From NCBI RefSeq assembly GCF_029873635.1, contig NC_080421.1:2914001-2978000 (forward strand): a stretch of 64,000 nt of DNA. Reading direction: 5' to 3'. This DNA comes from Malania oleifera (lineage: Eukaryota > Streptophyta > Magnoliopsida > Santalales > Ximeniaceae). The notes under the pieces are model-generated. The model was not told the origin of the DNA and searched no databases. It was given only the letters and a program-made list of their open reading frames with translations. Numbering within the stretch: position 1 is the first letter of the stretch; every line of letters starts with the position of its first letter. Position numbers and translations under genes: made by a program. Positions 47,466-59,414 of the stretch are shown one piece after another.

Positions 47466-48520
47466 ATGGATCCGGGTAGCAGTGGTACAGATGCTGGAGG
47501 TGACAAACCAGGACCCTCCAGTATGGGAGGGGGAGATACATATGTCGTACTACGCAACGTCACTCAGCAAGTAATGGTTGAGATGGCTAGGAGTGGAGGA
47601 GAGCATAGCTGCACAATCGAGTAGTTTACGCGGATGAGGCCTCCTTCTTTTGCTGGAGGACCTGACCCGATTGTGGCTAAGAATTAGGTTCAGGATGTCG
47701 AGGAGATTTTAACAATGCTGGCATGTATAGACGAGTAGAAAGTGGTGTTTGTGATGTTTAAACTAATAGGGGAGGCAAAACGCTGGTGGAGATCAGCGCG
47801 TATGATTGAGGAGCAGAGGCCGGATCTAGTGCTAGTGTTGTGGAGTCGATTCAAGGAATTGTTCTTCGAGCGATATTTTCCTACTATCGTTCAGAGTGCA
47901 AAGGCAGCAAAGTTCCTACATTTGTCTCACGAGTTGATGACGATGACATAGTATACTGCACGATTTCTTGAGTTATACCGTTTCGCCCCACATTTAGCAC
48001 TAGACGAAGAGAAAAAGGCCAAGAAGTTTGAAGAGGGATTGAAGTAGAGTTTATTTGAGCAAGTTATCGGCTTTCAAGCTCAGACGTTTGCAGAAGTGGT
48101 GGATAGAGCTACTGTTATTGAGAGTGGTATGTAGAGGAGCGCTGCAGCTCAGGGTCAAAGGAAGAGGTCTGCGCCTCATGATTTATAGGCGAGCTCTAAC
48201 CGAAGGCCATGGAGAGGAGATCGCTATGGAGGTGGTCAGGGACGGATGACGGACCGTGGTGGTTTTCATGGTGGACGGGCTGCTCCTACCTTTCCTAGAT
48301 GTGGCCGCAAACATCTAGGTGAATACAGGATGGGTGAGGACCTCTACTATCGATGTGGGAGACCCGGGCATAGATCTTGGTCGTGTCAAGGATTGACAGC
48401 TCAGGCACCAACTCCCAAACCATACCGAGGTGGTTATCAGGCGCCTCGTGGAGGATAGCAAAGGAATACGGCACCGGAGAGAGTGTATGCGTTGATGTGG
48501 TGACGCCGACGCAGCTGGAG
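47466..48520 (+). pseudogene. H, gag-derived region
   Basis: Begins MDPGSSGTDAGG after TTTTCAGG. Motifs: RMRPPSFAGGPDP-like, GEAKRWWRSARMIEEQRPD, RFKELFFERYFPTIVQSAK, zinc knuckle YYRCGRPGHRSWSC near 48345-48385. Heavily decayed. Confidence 0.8.
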
Positions 48521-48539
48521 ACGTAGTTACAAGTACCCT

Positions 48540-51500
48540 TACTGCTTTCTCATTTATAGCTATTGTTTTATTTGATACATGTGCCACCCACTCTTTTGTT
48601 TCTGCGGTATATGCTAAATTAGTGGGGTATGAGGCACAATTATTAGATATTGGGTTAGCTGTAGCTACGCCAACTAGGTCAGTGGTGAGATGTAGAAGGG
48701 TACTCAGAGGTTTTCCAATAACTATTCAGGGGAAAATATTGCCAATTGATTTGGTGATATTAGATATGCAAGAATTACTGGATAAGGGATTCATCAGGGC
48801 CAGTGTGTCGCCTTGGGGAGCACCAGTCTTATTTGTGAAAAAGAAAGATGAAACCATAAGGATGTGTACAGATTACATGGAAATAAATAAACTGACAGTT
48901 AAGAATAAATATCCTCTTCCCAGGATCGATGAATTGTTTGATCAGCTTCAGGGGACCCAGGTTTATTCTAAAATCGACTTGCGGTTAGGTTACCATCAGG
49001 TGAAAGTGAGGGCAGAGGACGTCTCAAAAACTGTGTTTCGTATGAGATATGGGCATTACGAATTCTTGGTGATGCCATTTGGGTAAACTAATGCACCTGC
49101 GGTATTTATGGATTTAATGAACTAAGTGTTCCATCAGTACTTAGACCAATTCGTAGTTGTATTTATTGATGATATACTGGTCTACTTGAGGAGTTTTGAG
49201 GAACACGAGCATCATTTGAGGCTGGTATTGCAGACATTGAGAGAGAGAAAGTTATATGCAAAGTTCAAGAAATGTGAATTATGGCTGAAACAGGTTTCTT
49301 TTCTTGGCCATGTGATCTCTGAGGCAGGAGTATCTGTCAATCCGAGTAAGATAGAGGCAGTGATAAATTGGGTAAGGCTAGGAAATGTTCAAAAGGTTAG
49401 GAGTTTTCTGGGTTTAGCAGGCTATTATCGGCACTTTGTGGATGGTTTCTCCAGTTTGTCAGGTCCGTTAACGTGACTTACGAAGAAAAATGTAAGGTTT
49501 GAATGGATTGATAACTGTGAGTGGAGCTTCCAGGAGTTGAAGCAGAGGTTGGTTATAGCCCCAGTATTGGCTATTCCATTAGGAGAGGATGGGTTTGTGA
49601 TATACAGTGATGCATCTCTAAAGGGGCTTAGATGCATATTGATGCAGCATGGCAGGGTCATTGCATATGCTTCTAGACAACTTAAAGAATATGAGAAGAA
49701 TTACCCTGTGCATGATTTTAAGTTAGCTGCAGTGGTGTACTCTCTTAAAATCTAGAGGCATTATCCGTATGGTAGGAAATGCGAAATCTTTACGGCTCGC
49801 AAAAGTTTGAAATATTTTTTCACCCAGAGAGAATTGAACATGAGGCAAAGAAGGTGGTTAGAACTTATCAAAGATTATGATTGTACTATTAGTTACCACC
49901 CAGAGAAAGCGAATGTAGTGGCAGATGCTCTAAGCAGGAAGTTAGTAGAACCAATACTAGCAACCATAAAGATTCAGTACTCGATCTTGATGGATTTGAA
50001 GAGACTCAGTATAGAGTTGGTAGAGGATAGTCCTCAGGCATTTGTTGCCAGCCTGATTGTACAGCCTACATTATTTGAGAAAATTAAAGCAGCTCAAGGT
50101 GACGATGTAGAGTTGGCAGAGGTTATGGCTAGAGTGAGGGATGGTTAGGGAGAGGAGTTCAGCATATCAGATGACGGAGTCCTGTGGTTCCGTACTAGGC
50201 TTTGTGTTCCTGCAGATACCGAGATCAGAAGAATTATATTGGAGGAGACTCACAGATCACTATACACAGTCCATCCTAGCAGTACTAAAATGTATAGGGA
50301 CCTACGAGAGTACTTTTGGTGGAGTGGGATGAAAAGAGAAATTGTCGAATTTGTACAGAAGTGCTTAACGTGCCAGCAGGTTAAGGCTGAGCACCAGAGA
50401 CCAGTAGGGCAGTTGTAGCCGTTGTTTATTCTAGAGTGGAAGTGGGACCACATTTTTATGGATTTTGTTACGGAGTTACCACCAGTGCAACAGAGATTGA
50501 ATGCAATTTGGGTAGTTGTTGATCGTTTGACGAAGACTGCCCATTTTATCCCTATTAAAGTTGGTTATTCTATGGATAGACTGGCAGAGATATATGTTCA
50601 GGAGATAGTTCACGTCCATGGTGTACCAGTATCCATAGTTTCAGACCGGGATCCTCGGTTTACTTCACGATTCTGGAAAAGCTTTAAGGAGGCTATGGGT
50701 ACACAATTAGCATTTAGTACAGCTTTCCATCCCCAGTCAAATGGTTAAACTGAGAGGAGAATTCAGATCGTAGAAGATATGCTTCGTGCATGCATGCTAG
50801 ATTTTGGGGATAGCTGGACTCAGTTCTTACCACTAGTTGAATTTGCCTATAATAACAGCTACCAGTCTAGTATTGGCATGGCTCCATACGAGGCACTGTA
50901 TGGCAGACGATGTCGTTCTCCTCTCTTTTGGGATGAGGTAGGCGAGAGGTGAGTTTTGGGTCCAGAGATTGTACAGCAGGCTTGTGAAAAGGTCCGACTA
51001 ATTAAAGAAAGAATCAATATTGCACAGAGTCGGTTGAAAAGTTATGCAGACACTCGCCGCCGGGAGTTAGAGTTTAAAGTGGGAGATCAGGTATTTTTTA
51101 AAGTAGTTCCTATGAAAGGGATTATGAGATTTGGGAAGAAGGGCAAGTTGAGCCTAGGTTTATTGGCCCTTTTGAGATACTAGAAAGAATAGGGTCAGTT
51201 GCCTATAGGCTAGCTTTGCCACCAGTTTTATCTAGAATACACGACGTGTTTCATATTGCTATGTTGAGGAAATACGTCCCAGACCCATCCCACATCATCA
51301 GCTATGCAGAGATAGAACTCAAGGATTCATTAACTTATGAAGAAGTACCAATATAGATATTAAACAGAAAGACACAAGAATTACGCACAAAAGAAATTCA
51401 ATTAGTGAAAGTTTTGTGGAAGAATCACGCTATAGAAGAAGCTTCTTTGGAACTCGAGGAGCAGATCAAACAGAGATTTTCGTAGTTGTTCCAAGAGGTA
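48540..51500 (+). pseudogene. H, pol-derived region
   Basis: Protease remnants at about 48560-48770. Reverse transcriptase at about 48770-49480 ([38 protein letters not shown]). RNase H at about 49540-49950 ([28 protein letters not shown]). Integrase at about 50210-50900 ([45 protein letters not shown]). Tail at about 50956-51480 ([31 protein letters not shown]). Many breaks. Confidence 0.85.
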
Positions 51501-51614
51501 TAGAGGTAATCAGGTAAAGTATAATAGTTAGATAAGTTTCTTTTGCAGGTACATGTATGGATTTAGTTAATAGATAGTTTTAGTTTTATATATGTAATCT
51601 CCCTGAACATAGTA

Positions 51615-51651
51615 TGTAACCACGGTATTCCTCCGCCATAAGTGAGGGTAA
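51615..51651 (+). other. 37-base conserved non-coding block (H copy)
   Basis: Identical to the copies in A and D, although H's own pol is heavily decayed. Confidence 0.9.
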
Positions 51652-51709
51652 GTAATAAAATAAGTAGACCATTTGCTTTTATGGGATGATAGAAGGTAAT
51701 ATAGATAGT

Positions 51710-51745
51710 AAATTTCGAGGGCGAAATTTTATACGGAGGGGAGAA
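51710..51745 (+). promoter_or_regulatory. H, inverted repeat plus polypurine tract
   Basis: AAATTTCGAGGGCGAAATTT followed by TATACGGAGGGGAGAA up to the 3' LTR. Confidence 0.8.
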
Positions 51746-52018
51746 TGTAATGACCCAAGAAATTCTTATAAAACTCGTCGACGAACACAAGGGTCTTGTC
51801 GACGAGGGTTCTTCAGTATCTCATCGACGAAGTCCCATCTCGTCGACGAGAAGATACCAAGAGAGGATTTAAGGTTGACTGAAACTCATCAACGAGGGTG
51901 CAGATTCGTCAACGAATTTTCTACAGGACTCGTCAACAAGGTGACGTGTCTTGTCGATGAATCTAGTCCTATAAATAGCTGAAACTCAGAATTTTGATAG
52001 AAATTTCAGCGCAGAAAC

Positions 52019-52069
<51 letters not shown>

Positions 52070-53997
52070 GACCCCCTCCCCTTCTCTCTTCTCTCTTCGA
52101 TCCTGACCCCATTTCTCGTCGGATTGAAGATCTGAAGCCACCACGACACTCCTAGCGAAGTTCTCTCCAAGTCTGCCAGAGCAGATCGTGGGGAAAGTTG
52201 GTTTGAAATTCATTCCGAATCCAGGGTAAGGTATTTTATTCAGATTATGCCTTCCTTGTAGTTATAAGAAATGTTGTAGGTAAGAAAATACTGATGTTTT
52301 GTTTTGGGGGATATTGTTTTCAGGATGTTGAGTTAGGAACCCTATGGGTATAGAGTTAGAATTTAATGGGGGCTTTTCAGATTTAAGGTAAGAGAAATAT
52401 GCTATGCTAATAGTTTTAATATGTATATAGAATATTATGAATGAGTATTTACAAGCATGCAGATCAGATTATTTTTTCAGAGAATTATGAATATTATTTT
52501 TATAGCAAAATTACAGAAATTGAGCATGAGATTGTGTTTATTCAAATGCGTGGCATGAGTTTATTACAATACAATATATATAGATTTTTACAGTATTACA
52601 AATATACAGATATTCAGATATTTTATATTATTAGTAATAAATGAGACTTACAGTATTTCCTAGAGAAAAACATGATTTCTAAACCATAACACTCAGACAG
52701 TTTATTCAGACAGATTATACAGTGATAGCATCAAGATGTTACAGCAGATATACAGAGTATACAGATATTATATACAGAGTACACAAATATTATATACAGA
52801 GCATACAGATATTATATACATAGTATACAGATATTATATACATAAATTTTATACAGATATTACAGATATTATAGATAGTACAGACAGAAAACACAGATAT
52901 TACAGACAGATAATATATATATTTCAGTCAGATATCTCAGATAATACAGCTCAGAATTATAGTGTTATGATTGTTTTGAAATCATGTTAAAAGCAGCAAG
53001 ATGAGTATATATTTATATATGTATACAGTATTACACGATATCAGATCCCTGTGGAAATTACAGACAGATATATTTATAGTAGAGCACGGTATCGTTGCTA
53101 GTTTCAGACACGTGCAACCACATGACTCAGATAGCATATGCATTCTGTCTAACCGTACTAGGAGAGATTTGTAGTCTCCCCAGCATGCTGGGTTGAGGTA
53201 GCTGGTTAGACGATGACTGAGGTTTGAGATAGCCCGGAGTGATTGCAGTGGGCCAAGATCTACATAGATCATTACAGATTGGCAGATGATAGAGATTGCC
53301 TTACCTGGAGGGCCGACCAGAGTAAGTCCAGCCTATGGGCGACACAACCCTATCATGAGGGGATATATCATGATATACAGATCTCAGGGTATAGCAGAAG
53401 TTCCTATGTACAGATATATCACACAGCAACAGTTTATACTATTATATTAGCAGTACCTTCAGATTGCAAACTCAAATACATAATTATATTTTAAAGATTA
53501 CATGATAGATATATATTTTGTACAGTTTACCAATTTTCTCAAAGTATAGTTTTATTTTAGTATTTTAAATGATTAACTCAGTTGTCACACACTAGTAATA
53601 GCATATTTCCACTTATTGAACGCTGTCTCATCCCAGTGACTTATCATTTTTTAGGAGATCTAGTTAGGTGAGCAAATTAGGCTCGCGGGTAGAGGTTGAC
53701 TTGTGCTGCCCTTACAGAAAAGGGTAGGTTTTTGAGATACCAGAGTTTTGGGATAGTTTTCAGATTATAGTGACGTCACTGGGTATTTTGTGTTGTAAAT
53801 ATATTTCAGAGCTCTATAGTTTTCTGGTATTGTATTGTATTTAGCAGTTCCCAATTTTATGTACCGCTGCTTAGTTATGTATGACAGACAGAGTTTCCTC
53901 GATGCTCTTTGGGCCTGAGATGTTATTATCAGTATTCAAACAGATGACATCTATTATATTCAAAAAAAAAATGTTAAATAAATAGCTGGTCGTTACA
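51746..53997 (+). repeat. H, 3' LTR
   Basis: Same order of parts as the 5' LTR. The CT-rich leader is expanded to about 23 CT units at 52020-52067. Ends GGTCGTTACA at 53997, followed by the TSD. Confidence 0.95.
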
Positions 53998-54048
53998 GTA
54001 TAAATAGCTCAAACTTGGGTTTTCAGTGAGATTCTGCATGCAATTTTC

Positions 54049-54089
<41 letters not shown>

Positions 54090-54776
54090 TAAAATCGTCC
54101 TTCACTCCTTCTCTCTTCGATTTCGGCCCGGTTCTTCGCTGGATCGACGATCTGAAGCCGCCACACTACTCCTGGGAAGTTTCTCTTCATTCCTACAGGA
54201 GTGGATCGTTGGTTAGGCCAACTTGAGAACCATCCCAAAATTTGGATAAGTTAGTTAATTTCAGTTTTATTGGATATTTGATGTTTCCAGACTGAGGAGA
54301 ATATATTAGGAAAGATAATACTTAAGTTTTGCTGGGGGGAAATGTTAATTTTAGGGGTTGTTCTAAGAACATTGCAGGTGTAGGATTGGGTGTTTTGTGG
54401 GCTTCCCAGTAAGTCAGGTAAGGGGATAATCTAAGTTAGAAATTTTCATGAAATTATTTATTATTTTACAACATTAAATTTCAGGAAAATACGTATATTA
54501 TATAATTATGTTTGACAAATACTGTTATGAACAGGGATATGTTTTAAACGTGTTTTATCAGAAAATATGGTTTTGGGAACAGATTTTACATTCAATAGAT
54601 TACCCATTTCTGTGTGGCATGAGTTTAAATTTTCATATAATTATGTATGTCAGAATAATATGTTTCTCCCAGATCAAACATGATATGATAGTTTTCAAGA
54701 CAATTATGAATCAACATAGGAACCATGATTTTACATATTAAATAGTATAGAAAAATTATGTTCAGTATATTAAGAT

Positions 54777-54890
54777 ATGCCGGCGTAGATGTCGTGATTC
54801 ATGTTATGTTATGTCAGCACAGATGTCGTAATTCATGTTATGTTATGTCGGCACAGATGTCGAGATTCATGTTGACGTAGATGTCATAAT
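54777..54890 (+). repeat. Sub-repeats in LTR J
   Basis: Three to four imperfect units around TCGGCACAGATGTCG and ATTCATGTTATGTTATG. They lie at the same LTR position as the GGCACGAGGCC array of A and D. Confidence 0.75.
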
Positions 54891-55500
54891 CACGTATGAT
54901 AAGACATAATTTATGAAATACGAAACAGTTATGTTCAATATATGAAACATATTATATGTTATCAGAACCCCAATGGTATGGTTTAGTTCAGTTTTAGGAG
55001 TATGACACTGTAGCTTTATGTTTAGAATTATGATAGTGCTACCACACGACCAGTAGTGTGGGAGATGACAGTCGATGTGGCTTTAGTGTAGAGTGGAGTA
55101 GTCCCCCTGGTAGTCCGGGACAAGGAGGGACATACCCATCGTACTTATAGACTTATGATTGATCTAGTATGGTCGATCAACTATTGTTAGGTCCCGCCTT
55201 AGGGCTGCACAACCTAGTCATATAGAGGTAAGATATGACATCAGCTAACTATCCATCTTGAATATTATTTCAGTATTTTATTGTTATATAAGGTGATTTT
55301 CATGTATATAACTCTAGTATGCTTTATGATGATATAAAAAATCATATTTTACTCAGTTCTGTTACAGATAGATTTTATCAAATATGTTTATCATACTGTT
55401 TATATGTATAACACGAATATACTCAAAATGTCACATACTGATATTAGTTTATTTCCCTTACTAAGAGATGTCTCGGCCTAGCTATATATAAACATTTCAG

Positions 55501-55866
55501 CTTGATCCTACGATATTTGTCACGCGTCAGCTTACGGGTCATTTCCGAAGAAAATCTCTTGGTCTGCGAGATTTACTTCCCCACATTGCCACACGTCACC
55601 GCGAAAAACGCTGCACGTTTAAATCTCGCAAAACCAAACTGCGAGATTACGTAAGCGGAGAAAATTTTTCCCAAGTATTATTTAATATTTTATTTTAAAT
55701 TAATAATAAAACCGGAAAAAACTCCGTAAGGTAAAAAAAATAACTGAAATAAACTTGAATTCGAGTTCAAGAATCGGATTAGAGTTGGAGAGCTGCTAAA
55801 AGCTGCGGGAAGGAAGGGAAGAAAAGAGGGACGGGAAGGCGAGTAAGCAGGGACGAAACCCTAGAA
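55501..55866 (+). promoter_or_regulatory. Promoter and leader of the NudC-domain gene
   Basis: GC content rises relative to the neighbouring LTR. TGCGAGATTTA at 55565-55575 is repeated inverted as TAAATCTCGCA at 55620-55630. AATCTCGCA (55622-55630) and TGCGAGATT (55640-55648) form a 9-base stem with a 9-base loop. ACACGTCA near 55590 is an ACGT-core element of the kind bound by plant bZIP factors. No clear TATA box is seen. Transcription presumably starts at about 55780-55850. Confidence 0.5.
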
Positions 55867-56887
55867 ATGGCGGAGAAATTGGCTCCTGAGAAGCGTCACA
55901 GCTTCATCCATGGAGGTATCTCTCTCTCTCTCTCTCTCTCGTTTTTATCACAATTTAATTTAGTTTTTAGTATTTTGTCTTTTTATACCGTTCTTCGCGA
56001 AAATAATTTTACAGCTTTAACGAGCTGGAATCGATAGGATTTTCTAATGTTGTAATAAACGATGTCTAAGATTTTATCACATTCGATTCAGGTCAGAAGG
56101 TTTTCGAGTGGGATCAAACGCTTGAGGAGGTAAACATTTACGTAGCGCTTCCTCCGAACGTTCCTTCAAAGCTGTTTTACTGCAAGATTCAGTCCAAGCA
56201 CGTTGAAATTGGGATTAAAGGCAACCCTCCATATCTTAATGTCAGTTTGCATAAATTACTCTTTAATTTTGTTTGTTCTTTTTTAACTCTAATCTAATGT
56301 CTGCAAATTACTGGTTTCACAGCATGAACTCACCTGCCACGTGAAGACTGATTCTTGTTTTTGGACCATAGGTAATCAGTTTTGCTCATATTTCTTTTCC
56401 TTTACCCTTGTTTGGTTGCTGAGATATGAAAGGTGAAAGTGCCTCCTCCACCCGGTGCCGGGGTGAAGAAGTGTTTCATGTTTTATGTGTTATGATGTTT
56501 TCTTTCCCAAAAAAGGGGTATTCATAAGGGGATAAGTGGGGTGAAGAAGTGCTTGAATTTTATGTCTTAATCTGTTTTGTTTCCCAAAGAAGGGGAATTC
56601 ATAACTAAGCAAATTATTAGGCTCAGTTAGTTGAAGCTTTTGTTTTCTAGTATCATGGATTATGATGATATGTATCAAATTTAAAAATGTGATGTTTTAG
56701 CGGAATTAGTAGTCACCGTGTTTTTTGGGGTTTAAATGTGGCAGAGGATGATACTATGCACATGACACTGCAGAAGAGGGACAAAGGTCAGACATGGCCA
56801 TCTCCTATATTAGGCCAGGGTCAGCTAGATCCTTATGCTACTGATCTTGAACAGAAGCGCCTCATGCTGCAGAGATTTCAGGAAGAG
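55867..56887 (+). CDS. NudC/CS-domain co-chaperone, four exons visible (NUDCD2-like)
   Basis: Exons 55867-55915, 56092-56240, 56323-56371 and 56745-56887, all with GT-AG borders, give 130 codons in one frame. Start is MAEKLAPEKRHSFIHGG; then KVFEWDQTLEEVNIYVALPP, SKLFYCKIQSKHVEIGIKGN, PPYLNHELTCHVKTDSCFWT, KRDKGQTWPSPILGQGQLDP and DLEQKRLMLQRFQEE. This is a CS (HSP20-like) domain of the NudC family, closest in memory to the plant homologues of NUDCD2 (about 158 residues), which act as Hsp90-linked cytosolic chaperones. The final 28 or so residues are missing: a donor site GTAAGT follows 56887, but no matching last exon is seen up to 64000. The last intron is either longer than 7 kb, swollen by transposons, or the gene is cut. 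Everything visible is intact. Confidence 0.9.
56460..56605 (+). repeat. Tandem duplication of about 79 bases in intron 3
   Basis: Two diverged copies running from GGGGTGAAGAAGTG through TTTCCCAAA to ATTCATAA (56460-56527 and 56538-56604). A local duplication inside an intron with no effect on the exons. Confidence 0.75.
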
Positions 56888-58617
56888 GTAAGTGAGCCTA
56901 TTACTTCTCCTTGAGGTATTAATGCAGTTTTTCTTTGGAAAATCCCTAATAGAACTTAACAAGAATAAATCAAAGCAAGCATGCAAGATTTAATGTGTTG
57001 GGCACTTAACGTACCCATGTATATGATCCACACAAAATCCGCAATTGAAAAATAACACTGAACCCCAGGTACCCCATACAATCGCTGGCATATAAAAAAT
57101 TCACAAAGAAGAGGTTTCTCAATGATCCTGTCTATCTCTTTTCCTCTAGACATATTACTACATATTTATAAACTCTCAAAACCAGATCTGGATGAACTAG
57201 GACTCCTTATTCTTTGAAGCATGAGCATATCCAAAATAGGAAACTGAAGCATGAGGAAATGTGGTTTGAAACTGATTCAAAGCAACAGAGAAAATGAATC
57301 CTGCCACAACTGTCCAACCACCTCCTGTAAGAAATTTATAGAAAAGAGAAGCTTTGCTCTGTGTCATTAATGGAGGACCTATGCTTAAATTGAGGCGATC
57401 CTTCTGAAATCACCAAACAACTTGTCAACTCCTAGACAGCCCAAATTAAAGCTATATTTCAACTGCTTGGTTTGTTTTTAGTCATCTAGTTCCATCCATC
57501 TCTTGTGTGTTATTTATGTCTTCCGTTTCACTTGTTTTTTATTCTCATGCTGTTGCTCATATCTATTGGTTAAACTTTGTGGACATAGGTTGATCTCTCA
57601 GGTAACAGTGGTTAAAGAATTGTATCTGAAACTTGTTATAAGATTCAAATGTGACTCTAGGTTTGTATTGTCAACAGAAATGTTTGTTTATTTTTGTGAA
57701 AGGTCAACTTGTAATTTTCATTTAGATTTTGCATTTAATAGTAGTAATGATTGAAGAGTTTTTATGCTATTATTTAGAGAATTTATTTTAATTCAGTTTT
57801 TTGAATGAGAATCAATAAGATATGAGGTAATTTGGTTTTAATTGTAATAATTTCTTAATTCCGTCCTTAAGAGGTAAGGAGCTCTTTCTCTACCTCTTGT
57901 ATATGAAACATTAGTCCTTCAGGATGCATTCAGCTTGGTAGCTAAGGTTTATAGGAACTGGACCCAATTATCCTGCTCATGTTTGTATTGCACCTTCCAT
58001 TGGATAGGCTAATTATTCAAAATAGAAAAATACACTTTACTACAAAAGATTAGATCAAAATAAATTCTTCTATAAAGTTCTTTTCCTAATTGAAGAAATG
58101 GGGAAACCTTCTAGCAATTTTCGGCGACCTCTAGGCAATGCACCATTCCCCTAACAATGCTGTAAGAAAAAAAAAAACAAGACTTTGCTGTCTTTCTTTC
58201 CCAAATTGACATCAGATGCAGATGACGAACACACTACCCCCACCCCCACACCCCCAAAAAAGGATTGAAGCTTCTTCATTAGAACCACCACACCTTTTCT
58301 TCAAATAGAAATCCAAAAAGAGTAAAATTGTGCTGTCCAGCACAGAATGGGAGACCCAAGCTGTTCATTGCACCCACCTTTCAGAAAATGCAACCGAAGA
58401 ACCCCAAAAATTGTAGAGCAAATTACAACTCATAGATGCAATTTGGAAATTCATGACAAAGGGAAGTACATGCTTTTTAATACAATTGCCAACCAGAACC
58501 GGTACCTGCAGACCAGAGAGTACACAAGCATCGTGGAAAGAGTTTCCAGCACCTGAAACCACTGTGAGAACTTGATATAGAGGAAGGACATGCGGATGAG
58601 GATGAATTGGTTGAAGA
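56888..58617. other. Intron sequence (presumed intron 4 of the NudC-domain gene)
   Basis: Starts with the donor GTAAGTGAG. No further exon of the gene and no other gene is recognisable. The open frames are short and AT-driven. It contains a T-rich stretch near 57520-57700 and an A run near 58170. Confidence 0.5.
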
Positions 58618-58625
58618 TCTAGAAG

Positions 58626-59414
58626 TAGGGCTGTTCATGGGTCAGGTTGGGTTGGGTTGGGTTGGGCTTAAAATTCCATCTTATTTGGTCTTGTCGGTTC
58701 GGTAAAAAGGTCAATCTTAAGTTGAATCATTGAAGATGCAAGGGTTGGTTTGGGTAGGCTTGATTATCGAGTGGGTTGGTTTTAATTGGCGGTTTTAATT
58801 GTTTTAAAGTGAACTAGAAAAGAAAAAAAAAAAAAAAAACACAAAGGAATATGTATGAGAATTTTGGCCAAACATAATGTGCTACATTGAAAACACTACT
58901 TAAACTAGTGTTATTCTTATTTTTAAAAAAAAAACAGTTACAATAGTATCAATGTAATGGTATGAGTAACAAACTAAGTATTTTTCAATTTTCCATTTTA
59001 ATAATACAATATAAAGAAGGTTCCAAAACTAATAAAAAATTTATGGTGATTAACACGCATACCATTAACGAAATTAAAAAAAAAAAATGAAAATATGTTT
59101 ATTATCTTCCAAAATGACTAAAATATCATATCCAAAAGCATTACTACTATAAAAATAAAATTGAAAATATAAAAATTATAACAGTTCATAATGCTCGTAT
59201 ACATCTCATTGTGCATCTTATGTATTCTTAAGTCTTGGGTAATTGTAGGCATATATATACACAGAGGTGGTTCGGGTTGGGTCGGGTGGATATTAGATGC
59301 TAAACCTGCAACCAACCCTATATGATTGGGTTATGCAAAATAAGAAACTGCCAACCGACCCATAATCCATTTGAAACTGATTTTTTGGGTTGGTTAGGTT
59401 GTTGAACAACCCTA
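58626..59414. mobile_element. hAT-like non-autonomous DNA transposon
   Basis: Ends TAGGGCTGTTCA (58626-58637) and TGAACAACCCTA (59403-59414) are inverted repeats of each other with one mismatch, in the YAGGG style of hAT elements. Flanking octamers TCTAGAAG (58618-58625) and GCTGAAAG (59415-59422) agree at five of eight bases, a possible worn 8-base TSD. The subterminal regions are rich in GGGTTGGGTTGGG and its complement. There is no transposase gene, so it is a non-autonomous copy of about 790 bases. Confidence 0.7.

Larger units (their letters stand above)
44938..53997 (+). mobile_element. Element H: full-length Ty3/gypsy chromovirus, heavily broken
   Basis: 9.06 kb with LTRs of 2214 and 2252 bases and a perfect TSD GTATA at 44933-44937 and 53998-54002. 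The primer site TTTGGTATCAAAGCG follows the 5' LTR. The polypurine tract ACGGAGGGGAGAA precedes the 3' LTR. Gag and pol parts are all recognisable, but there are more than ten breaks. LTR differences are a few percent overall and concentrate at CpG sites of the palindrome array. It lies in LTR J. Confidence 0.95.
44658..55500 (+). mobile_element. Element J: truncated gypsy LTR, split by element H
   Basis: The LTR begins TGTAGAGACC at 44658, runs to 44937, and resumes after H at 53998 with GTATAAATAGCTCAAAC. It then shows a CT/CA-rich leader at about 54040-54090, TCGGCACAGATGTCG sub-repeats at 54777-54890, a GGGCTGCACAACCTAGTCAT block near 55204, and CTTACTAAGAGATGTCTCGG near 55458. The expected LTR end (GTTACA) is not found. 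The sequence changes to host promoter near 55500, so the LTR is cut off there. Confidence 0.7.

Noticed and set aside
54026-54226. 66-codon frame with His-Thr repeats
   Set aside because: CT and CA microsatellite in the leader of LTR J.
57503-57754. 83-codon frame with hydrophobic residues
   Set aside because: T-rich intron sequence makes Phe/Leu/Val runs; no supporting feature.
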